Both the position numbers and the translations under genes were made by a program. A stretch of DNA of 25,879 nt, taken from positions 1-25,879 of the forward strand of contig LKUE01000201.1 of NCBI GenBank assembly GCA_001412365.1. Direction: 5' to 3'. Shown here in pieces: positions 9,102 to 15,785 of the stretch. Within the stretch, counting starts at the first letter, position 1. Each line of letters begins with the position of its first letter. Source of the stretch: Desulfuromonas sp. SDB (GTDB taxonomy: Bacteria > SDB-A). The notes beneath the pieces were generated by a model. The model searched no databases, was not told the DNA's origin, and saw only the letters and a program-made list of their open reading frames with translations.

Positions 9102-9310
9102 TATTTAAATTTCTCCAGCTGACCTTCTTCAGTAATTTTATTGATCTTCACCTCTGCTTCAGTTAAAAATTTCTCAGCAATTCTGAGTAACTTCATCCCC
9201 TGCTCATAAAATTTTATGGTTTGATCAAGTTTAAGATCAGGATCCTCTAGTTTTTCAACAATCTGGTTCAGCTGATCCATTACTTCTTCAAAATTAAGCT
9301 GTTTTTCCAT
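9101..9310 (-). CDS. xseB: Exodeoxyribonuclease VII small subunit
   Basis: XseB is the short helical subunit that binds the XseA large subunit, forming exonuclease VII, which degrades single-stranded DNA from both ends into oligonucleotides. The 69-residue product shows the family pattern: N-terminal NFEEVMDQLNQIVEKLED, then LDQTIKFYEQGMKLLR and a charged helical tail. The ATG at 9310 follows folC by 24 bp. Its usual partner xseA is not beside it; the neighbour on that side is folC. The large subunit must be encoded elsewhere for XseB to act. Confidence 0.93.
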   Translation of the reverse strand: MEKQLNFEEVMDQLNQIVEKLEDPDLKLDQTIKFYEQGMKLLRIAEKFLTEAEVKINKITEEGQLEKFK

Positions 9311-9334
9311 AAAATAACAGTTATCACTAAACCA

Positions 9335-10591
9335 TCATTTAGTCAACTTCTTAAGCAATTCCCCCGCCCAGTGAAAACTTCCCACTGCCAGGCAATCTTC
9401 TGAAGTTTCAAAGAACTGGGTAACTGCCTGGGAAAGTGGCAGTATTTTACAATTTTCAGAGTCCAATAATCCCGTAAAGTCATGGGGATTAAAACATCTT
9501 TTATTTTGAAATTTCGTGAATATGTACCTTGTGGTTATGGGGCGGAGAGTTTCCAGCATACTCATAATATTTTTATCTTTCATTGCTGCAAAGTAAAGGT
9601 TAACTTTTCGATGAGGATAATAATTTTTAAAAGTTTCCACCACTGATCTTACCGCCGGTTGATTGTGACTGCCGTCTACTATCTTCAGGGGATGTTTACT
9701 GACTATCTGAAATCTTGCAGGTAGTTGCAGTTTTTCCAATCCTTTTAAACCCCGGGGGACATCAATATTCATCACTTCACTGATTTTTTCTAAAGCTTCT
9801 GCCACCAGCTGCAGATTATGTTGCTGATAAATTCCCCAAACCGGCAGCTGATAGGTTTTAGTGTTATCATCAACATATTGATATAAATGCCCACAATCGC
9901 ACTGTTTAAAATTTCTGATTTTATCGGGTTCGGTGAATATCAACTGAGAGACTGACTTTAACCGGGCTCTGATCTTGAACAAATTTTCCAGTGACGGCTG
10001 GGGATTGGTTATTACCACAGTCCCTTCGTTTAAACCTCCCAGCTTATCCAGGGCGATATCTACTACCGTGTTGCCCAGAAGATTTTGATGATCTAATCCC
10101 AGGGAGGTTACCAGGGTTAAATTTGCCGGTAATATTCTGGTGGCATCATAGCTGCCTCCTAAACCGGCTTCGGCAATTAGCACATCCGCTTGAGTAAGCT
10201 GAGTATATAGCAATGACATCAAAAATATCACCGTAAAGTAGGTTTTAGTTTGATAATTAAGAAGTTGGGGATAGAGCTGGGAAAAAACGTACTGAACTTG
10301 ATCCTCAGAAATATTCTGATTGTTTAATTGTATTCTCTCCCTCCAGTTGACCAGATGAGGAGAACTAAAGCATACTACTTTTAATCCGCAGGCTGTTAAG
10401 GCAGTGGATAACATCGCCGCAGTGGATCCTTTGCCGTTGGTCCCCAGTATCTTAACTGTATAGGGCAAGGTCAGTTTAAGCGATTTGAACTGCTGGTTAA
10501 GTTCATCAATTTCTCCGTCTAATATACGCAAGGGTTTTATTTCCCGGTTAGCTAAACCCCGGAGATAGTTTTCAATTTCAGAAATATTCAC
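9335..10591 (-). CDS. folC: Folylpolyglutamate synthase / dihydrofolate synthase family protein
   Basis: FolC is a Mur-ligase-type ATPase that adds glutamate to dihydropteroate and/or tetrahydrofolate. It has the P-loop GTNGKGST (50-57), the metal/folate loop as EAGLGGSYDAT, where most family members have GLGGRLDATN, the conserved LDHQNLLG histidine, and a lysine in the position of the carbamylated lysine (DIALDKLGG). A Mur-ligase C-terminal domain follows with VDGSHNQPA. At 418 residues it has the normal length. The Arg-to-Ser change and general divergence mean the exact reaction (one or both activities) is uncertain. The start is GTG at 10591, overlapping the previous stop (GTGA). Confidence 0.9.
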   Translation of the reverse strand: MNISEIENYLRGLANREIKPLRILDGEIDELNQQFKSLKLTLPYTVKILGTNGKGSTAAMLSTALTACGLKVVCFSSPHLVNWRERIQLNNQNISEDQVQYVFSQLYPQLLNYQTKTYFTVIFLMSLLYTQLTQADVLIAEAGLGGSYDATRILPANLTLVTSLGLDHQNLLGNTVVDIALDKLGGLNEGTVVITNPQPSLENLFKIRARLKSVSQLIFTEPDKIRNFKQCDCGHLYQYVDDNTKTYQLPVWGIYQQHNLQLVAEALEKISEVMNIDVPRGLKGLEKLQLPARFQIVSKHPLKIVDGSHNQPAVRSVVETFKNYYPHRKVNLYFAAMKDKNIMSMLETLRPITTRYIFTKFQNKRCFNPHDFTGLLDSENCKILPLSQAVTQFFETSEDCLAVGSFHWAGELLKKLTK

Positions 10592-11508
10592 TGCCCTTCG
10601 ACCAGCTGCCCTGCTTGAACAATTTCCACTCCTTGATCAGTGGCAATCCACAACTGCCCCAGCGAAGGTATGTACTCGAAATCATTAATCAAGGGAAAAA
10701 TTCGGCTTAATCCCAGCCAACTTACAATACCCTGTGCCGACAAAATCTGTAGTCCTCCTCCTTTTCTCAAACCATTTATCTTGCAATATGTTCCCAGCAG
10801 CAGCAAATCATCAAGGGGGTAAAGTGCAGAAATCCCGTTGAATACCAAACCGCTGTTTCTTCCCATGCGGAAAGATTCCCATTCACTGTCAAAAAGCCAC
10901 AATCCTCCTGGAGAATAGTCGGAATAATCATCTTCCATCCCTATCCAAAACCAGCCACTGTCTCTGACCAGATCGGTTACCGGGAGATACTGGGCAGAAT
11001 TGCACTCAGTGTAAAAAGCGGAATGATGAAAAACAGCAAGATCTGTGGAAAACCATAAACCCCGGTCAGTGCCCAGCCACAGGGTATCTTCTCCCAGCAG
11101 TACCGAAGTGGCAAAAGCAGTAGGAATAAAGGTAAATCTTCCCCGGGCGTATTTAATCAGTCCATATAAATTGGAAAATATATAACTGCCTTTAAAATAA
11201 GCAATATCGGTAATCCAGCGGTGGTAATAATCTCCGGGAATATACTTGTCAATTAAATTGAAATCCTCATCCAGAATGACAATACCGTTATAGGTGCCTA
11301 CCAGTATAAACTGATCTCTGCAGTAAACTGCGGATATATATTTGCAGGGCAGGTGTTCATCCGGTATTTTATTTAACTCCATATTTACCGGATCGCAGTA
11401 ATACAAACCCTGACCCTGAGTGCCCATATAAACACAGCTCCGGTGGTATTCCAACTCATTTACGGTTACTCCGGATAAAATTGATATTATTATTAAAACT
11501 AAAATCAT
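10588..11508 (-). CDS. Exported beta-propeller-like protein of unknown function
   Basis: A 306-residue protein with a hydrophobic N-terminus (MILVLIIISILSG) that looks like a signal peptide or anchor, with no lipobox cysteine. The rest has repeated blade-like motifs in which a strand with Trp/Leu-hydrophobic-Gly precedes Thr/Asp-Gly: LWLGTDRGLWF, FWIGMEDD, LLLGTYCKINGL, LWIATDQGVEIV. These resemble the short repeats of regulator-propeller (Reg_prop) domains, but no kinase or other output domain is attached. It sits between mutS and folC with 4-bp overlaps on both sides, so it is a real translated gene. Role unknown; the genomic context gives no hint. Confidence 0.78.
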   Translation of the reverse strand: MILVLIIISILSGVTVNELEYHRSCVYMGTQGQGLYYCDPVNMELNKIPDEHLPCKYISAVYCRDQFILVGTYNGIVILDEDFNLIDKYIPGDYYHRWITDIAYFKGSYIFSNLYGLIKYARGRFTFIPTAFATSVLLGEDTLWLGTDRGLWFSTDLAVFHHSAFYTECNSAQYLPVTDLVRDSGWFWIGMEDDYSDYSPGGLWLFDSEWESFRMGRNSGLVFNGISALYPLDDLLLLGTYCKINGLRKGGGLQILSAQGIVSWLGLSRIFPLINDFEYIPSLGQLWIATDQGVEIVQAGQLVEGQ

Positions 11509-14060
11509 TTCTGGGCTGTTTTCTTTAGTTCGTGTAAAATGTTCAGAGCTTGAAGAGGAGTAAGTTTATCCGGATCCAGAGATTGTAATTCTTCCACCAC
11601 CGGATGGCGGAACAAACTCAACTGCTGTTCTTCTGCAGAATTTTGCTGATGGGCGGGGAGTTTTACTTCGGTTCTTTCCAAATTGGTGAGTACCTGTTCA
11701 GCCCGGGCAATTACTTCTGCAGGCAATCCCGCAAGCCGGGAAACCTGAATTCCATAACTGTGACTGCTTGCCCCGGGGACTACTGAACGGAGAAAAATTA
11801 TACGATTTTTCTTTTTAACCACCGCTACGTTAAAATTCTCTATTCCCTTTATCTGATCAGCCAATCCTGCCAATTCATGATAATGGGTGGCAAATAAAGT
11901 TCTACAGCCGATACGGTTATGGATGTATTCAGCTACTGACCAGGCAATAGATATTCCGTCAAAGGTACTGGTCCCCCTACCTATTTCATCGAGTATAACC
12001 AGGCTACGGGGGGTCACATTGTTCAAAATATTGGCAGTCTCAATCATCTCCGCCATGAAAGTGCTTATCCCTTTGGAAATATCATCGCTTGCTCCAATCC
12101 GGGAAAACAATTTATCCACTATTCCCAGTTCCATTTTTTGGGCGGGGACAAAACATCCTGCCTGAGCGATGATGGTCAGAACTGCAGTTTGCCTCAGATA
12201 AGTTGATTTTCCGGACATATTGGGACCGGTTATAATGATCAGGGAAGGATCTGCCGATGCGGTTAAATTCAGGTCATTGGGGATGAAATCCTCCTGGACA
12301 TTTTTTCTTTCCACTACCGGGTGCCTTGATGCCTTCAACTCCAGTTTTAATTTATCTGTAAACACCGGACGGGTGTACTGGTAAGTAGAGCTGGCTTGGG
12401 CAAAGGACAGCAGCACATCTAAATCCGAAAGGAGTTGCCCGTTATAACTGATCTTATCAGCACTTTCTCCGCACCTTTCCCGAAGTTGGTCTAAAATTTC
12501 CTGTTCCAGTTTAGCTAACTTTTCCTGTCCATTTATCACCGTATTTTGCAGTTCGGTTAACTGGGGAGTGGTAAATCTCTCCGCATTGGATAGCCATTGC
12601 TTCTTTTGATATTCAGGAGGTACCTGACTGAGGTTGGGTTTGGTCACTTCAATATAGTAGCCGATAAGGGCATTGTACTTTATCTTCAGGGAATTGATTC
12701 CTGTTTTTTCCTTTTCTGTCTTTTCCATCAGGGATATTGTTTCCAGGGCGGTTTTTACCTGGCGGTTTAGCTGATCAAATTCAGGATGGTAACCGCTTCG
12801 GATAACTGAGCCGGAATTGTCCGGAGATCCCAAAGCCCTTTCCAATATATCCCGGAGAGCAGGCAGTTCATTTAAGTTTTGTTCAATTTGTTTAACTAAT
12901 TCCACCTGGCATTTTCCCAGGTGATGTTTAATCTGGGGAATTATCTGCAGTATTTCCCTCAATTTTATCAGTTCAGTCACCGTAGCCTTTCCTGTGCCTA
13001 ATCTCCCCCCCAATCTCATGGGATCAATCATTCCGGTTAATAAATTTACCAGAGCTTCGGTTAATTCCTGATTATTTATAAATGCTGCCACTGCATCCAG
13101 TCTCTTCTCTATGTTGTCTCTATCCACCAGGGGATAATTCAACCAACGCCGAAGGGTTCTTCTGCCGCTGGCTAATTTGGTGAAATCTAAAATATTGGCA
13201 AGGGAATAATTTTGATCACCTCTGCTGGATTCAAAAATTTCCAGATTTTTAAAAGTTACATTGTCAATGACCATAAAATCCTGTGGATCGTACCGGATTA
13301 TCTTCTTGATATGCTTCAAATCGGACTGAGTGGTTTTATTGAGGTATTCAAACAGGGCGGCAGCGGATATTTCCGCTAAACAGTTGGCTTCGATTCCAAA
13401 ACCCTGCAGGGACAGTACTCCCAGATGGCGGAGCAAACTTTCTCTTACCGAGGGGGTGTAATAGGTCTTATCTAAAACTGTAGTCAACCAGGATTTAGAC
13501 CAGGTGTATTGCTCATTACGGGTTAATACCTCGGTGGGATTTAGTTGGTTGAGCTGTTCTTCCAGCTGATCGGTTTCAACTTCTCCTGCGTAAAATTCCC
13601 CGCTGGCTACTTCAGCATAAGCTATTCCCGCTATTTTCCCTTTAATCACCACCGAACAGAGATAACAATTCCGGTGGGGCTGAAGAAAATCAGGATCTAA
13701 ACTGGTACCCGGAGTAATTACCCTTACCACTTTACGTTTGATCAGCTTACCCTGGGGAGGTTCCAGCTGCTCACAGATGGCTACCCGGTGTCCTCCCTGT
13801 ATTAATTTGTGGATGTAAGTTTGAGCTGCTTTAACCGGGATCCCCGCTAAGGGTATCCGGTTATCCTTGCCTGCAGGTCTGGAGGTCAGGGCAATGCCAG
13901 TCACCTCTGACAATATCTGAGCGTCCTCATAGAAGGTCTCATAAAAGTCTCCCATCCTGAACAACAGCAAAGCGTGGGGATATTCTGATTTTTCCTTCAG
14001 GTACTGGCGGAGAAATGGAGTTGCCGAATCCACATCAACTTTATCAAACAGCTTGGCCAA
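11505..14060 (-). CDS. mutS: DNA mismatch repair ATPase MutS
   Basis: MutS recognises mismatches and small loops in DNA and recruits downstream repair factors. The full 851-residue MutS1 layout is present: mismatch-binding F-Y-E (residues 39-41, in GDFYETF), the connector, core and clamp regions, then the ATPase with Walker A GPNMSGKST (612-620) and Walker B LDEIGRGTSTFDG (DE at 691-692). The C-terminus carries the helix-turn-helix dimerisation segment. The start is TTG at 14060, preceded by GGGAG five bases upstream, and overlaps the miaB end by 17 bp. The usual neighbour mutL is absent; a beta-propeller gene follows instead. Confidence 0.97.
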   Translation of the reverse strand: MAKLFDKVDVDSATPFLRQYLKEKSEYPHALLLFRMGDFYETFYEDAQILSEVTGIALTSRPAGKDNRIPLAGIPVKAAQTYIHKLIQGGHRVAICEQLEPPQGKLIKRKVVRVITPGTSLDPDFLQPHRNCYLCSVVIKGKIAGIAYAEVASGEFYAGEVETDQLEEQLNQLNPTEVLTRNEQYTWSKSWLTTVLDKTYYTPSVRESLLRHLGVLSLQGFGIEANCLAEISAAALFEYLNKTTQSDLKHIKKIIRYDPQDFMVIDNVTFKNLEIFESSRGDQNYSLANILDFTKLASGRRTLRRWLNYPLVDRDNIEKRLDAVAAFINNQELTEALVNLLTGMIDPMRLGGRLGTGKATVTELIKLREILQIIPQIKHHLGKCQVELVKQIEQNLNELPALRDILERALGSPDNSGSVIRSGYHPEFDQLNRQVKTALETISLMEKTEKEKTGINSLKIKYNALIGYYIEVTKPNLSQVPPEYQKKQWLSNAERFTTPQLTELQNTVINGQEKLAKLEQEILDQLRERCGESADKISYNGQLLSDLDVLLSFAQASSTYQYTRPVFTDKLKLELKASRHPVVERKNVQEDFIPNDLNLTASADPSLIIITGPNMSGKSTYLRQTAVLTIIAQAGCFVPAQKMELGIVDKLFSRIGASDDISKGISTFMAEMIETANILNNVTPRSLVILDEIGRGTSTFDGISIAWSVAEYIHNRIGCRTLFATHYHELAGLADQIKGIENFNVAVVKKKNRIIFLRSVVPGASSHSYGIQVSRLAGLPAEVIARAEQVLTNLERTEVKLPAHQQNSAEEQQLSLFRHPVVEELQSLDPDKLTPLQALNILHELKKTAQK

Positions 14061-15258
14061 TTAAACTCCCTCCCCTTAATTCCGTTACGGTTGCCCCTAC
14101 TACCTGTCCGGGGTGAAAATCACCGTTTATCAACACCGGAGTGTAATCAGTAGATAAACTGTACCAGTGTGGTTTAATTTTAGCTGGTTTTACCACCAGC
14201 AGCTTAACTTCACTGCCCACCCGTGAATCTAATTTATTTAAAGTTATCTTCCGCTGTATATCAATTAGTTTTTGCAGACGTTTCTGCTTTTGAACTGAAT
14301 TCAGTTGATTTTCCTGGAGATTGTCCAAGGTTCCTTCCCGGGGGGAGTAGGCGAACATATAGGCTTCATCAAATCTCACCTCCAACATTAAATCCAGAGT
14401 CTGATGGTAATCCTGGTTTGTTTCACCGGGAAGTCCTACCATTACATCAGTAGTCAGTTTTATATCCGGTATTATTGACCTGATCATCTTTATTTTATCC
14501 AGGTATTGTCTTCTGCGGTAACCCCGGTTCATCAATTTTAAAAGTCTATCCGAACCACTTTGAAATGGAAGATGCAGATATTTTAACATTTTGGGGGAAG
14601 AAGCCATCAATTCAATTAAATCTGGCTGGAGGTCAGCAGGATGGGAGGTGAGGAAGCTGATCAGGTATAATTTTTCAATTTTTTCAATTTCCCGGATAAG
14701 TTCCACTAATCGGCAGTGGTTATAATTATAACTGAGGACATTTTGACCTAACAACTGGATTAAACGGGTTCCCCTGGCTACCAAACTTTCAATATCATCT
14801 TTTACTTGGAGGGGTGATCGGGAGCGCACTGGTCCTCTCAGATAAGGCACGATGCAGTAAGAACAAAACCTCTCGCATCCGCGTACTATGGGCACCTCAG
14901 CAACTACTGGAGATGCCAATTCCGCCAGCCCAGAATTATCTAAATTTTCAATTTCCATTTCATCTAACTTGAACTGGTAACTTACTATATCCGCCCCTGC
15001 CTCTTTCAGCAGTTCGGGCTTATGTCGGGCAAGACAGCCGATGACCATTACTTTTTTACAGTGTCCGGAAACTGATTTAATCCAACCTACCGCCCGGTTT
15101 TCCGCATGTTTTCTCACCGAACAGGTGTTTACAATTACCAAATCTGCCTGATGGTAATCTCCGGCGGGTTGATAACCCTGTTGATGCATCAGTTCTTCGA
15201 TCCTGCGGGAATCGGCAAAATTCATCTGGCAGCCGTATGTCTTCACAAAGTACTTCAT
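14044..15258 (-). CDS. miaB: tRNA-2-methylthio-N6-dimethylallyladenosine synthase MiaB
   Basis: MiaB is a radical-SAM methylthiotransferase that converts i6A37 of tRNA to ms2i6A. Its N-terminal MTTase domain has the three cluster cysteines C10 (YGCQMN), C46 (NTCSVR) and C75 (IGCLAR); the radical-SAM motif is C128-x3-C132-x2-C135 (RGCERFCSYC); a TRAM-like domain ends the protein. GCQMNFADS favours MiaB over MtaB or RimO. At 404 residues it is slightly shorter than many MiaBs, mostly through compact linkers. A consensus-like promoter lies about 60-85 bp upstream, so this is the first gene of the long operon; the Shine-Dalgarno at its ATG is weak. An isoprenoid cluster in the same operon supplies the dimethylallyl precursor for the base it modifies. 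Confidence 0.94.
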   Translation of the reverse strand: MKYFVKTYGCQMNFADSRRIEELMHQQGYQPAGDYHQADLVIVNTCSVRKHAENRAVGWIKSVSGHCKKVMVIGCLARHKPELLKEAGADIVSYQFKLDEMEIENLDNSGLAELASPVVAEVPIVRGCERFCSYCIVPYLRGPVRSRSPLQVKDDIESLVARGTRLIQLLGQNVLSYNYNHCRLVELIREIEKIEKLYLISFLTSHPADLQPDLIELMASSPKMLKYLHLPFQSGSDRLLKLMNRGYRRRQYLDKIKMIRSIIPDIKLTTDVMVGLPGETNQDYHQTLDLMLEVRFDEAYMFAYSPREGTLDNLQENQLNSVQKQKRLQKLIDIQRKITLNKLDSRVGSEVKLLVVKPAKIKPHWYSLSTDYTPVLINGDFHPGQVVGATVTELRGGSLIGQAV

Positions 15259-15314
15259 CTGAATAGACTCATTGTTTTATAATTGTGCTGAAACTTATTC
15301 AAATTCACTTTTTC

Positions 15315-15343
15315 ACTATATCCTGAAATCAGCAATTTTTCAA
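15315..15343 (-). promoter_or_regulatory. Promoter of the miaB-to-udp operon
   Basis: On the minus strand TTGAAA (15343-15338), a 17-bp spacer and TATAGT (15320-15315) each match the sigma-70 hexamers at five of six positions. It lies between the terminator at 15371-15398 and the miaB ATG, where a promoter is needed. No other comparably good promoter was noticed further down the operon before mreB. Confidence 0.65.
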
Positions 15344-15370
15344 TGTGCTGATCAAGTTTTAAATAATATG

Positions 15371-15398
15371 AAAAACCCGCCGGATTTCTCCAGCGGGT
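15371..15398 (-). terminator. Rho-independent terminator of the truncated gene
   Basis: A GC-rich hairpin pairs 15375-15380 with 15393-15398 and 15382-15383 with 15390-15391 (one C-A mismatch, six-base loop). Reading the minus strand it is followed by five Ts (15375-15371). It lies about 31 bp after the stop of the gene remnant at 15429-15509 and before the miaB promoter. Confidence 0.8.
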
Positions 15399-15428
15399 AT
15401 AGGATAAAACAATATTTACAAAAAATGA

Positions 15429-15509
15429 TTAAGCGTTCATATCATCGAGGATTGCTTCCAGATCCTCCTCGTGTTCCACCTCATCTATAGTCAATATGTT
15501 TTTATTTAT
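15429..15509 (-). pseudogene. C-terminal remnant of a chromosomal gene at the island edge
   Basis: A minus-strand frame ends at TAA (15431-15429) with the acidic tail DEVEHEEDLEAILDDMNA and is open back only to a stop at 15512-15510, leaving 26 codons without ATG or a Shine-Dalgarno (a TTG at 15494 could give 21). It is properly placed before a strong terminator, and its base composition resembles the core genes, whereas the sequence upstream of it turns sharply AT-rich. The simplest reading is that the rest of the gene was lost when the neighbouring island arrived. The tail is too short to identify; its acidic end loosely recalls DUF1292-type proteins, but this is a weak impression. A genuine acidic micropeptide is the alternative. 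Confidence 0.5.
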
Positions 15510-15785
15510 TTACTTTTGTTTGTTGTAAATAAAAAAAATATCATTTCATCATTTTATATCCGATATTTTATGTTCCCTTTAATTTTGAATTTATTCTTAC
15601 AAGAAGATCCTGATCAACACATTTTTTAAGAAGTTTTGAAATTTTTACTTTTATTTGTTTTTCGATATGAATTGTTGTTCTGGAGTATTAACCATTTACG
15701 GTTTAGAATATCCTTTTCAATAAACAATAAAACACTTTCTCTATTATTGTTTTTTTTGTGGAAACCGCGATTGCCGAGGGAGGGT
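15510..15785. other. AT-rich gene-free junction between core genome and island
   Basis: No convincing gene is seen in these 276 bases. The sequence is strongly AT-rich and holds a weak A/T stem (15723-15730 with 15744-15751) followed by a T run on the plus strand, which could be a fortuitous terminator-like structure. Short frames on both strands here run into res or lack start signals. No tRNA, integrase or clear attachment repeat is visible. Confidence 0.5.

Noticed and set aside
15272-15490. 72-codon plus-strand frame over the miaB promoter and terminator
   Set aside because: It runs antisense through the promoter, terminator hairpin and gene remnant; composition is that of a shadow frame.
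15722-15757. A/T stem with T run, plus strand, after the res stop
   Set aside because: The stem is entirely weak A/T-rich pairing, no plus-strand gene ends here, and the orientation is wrong for res.
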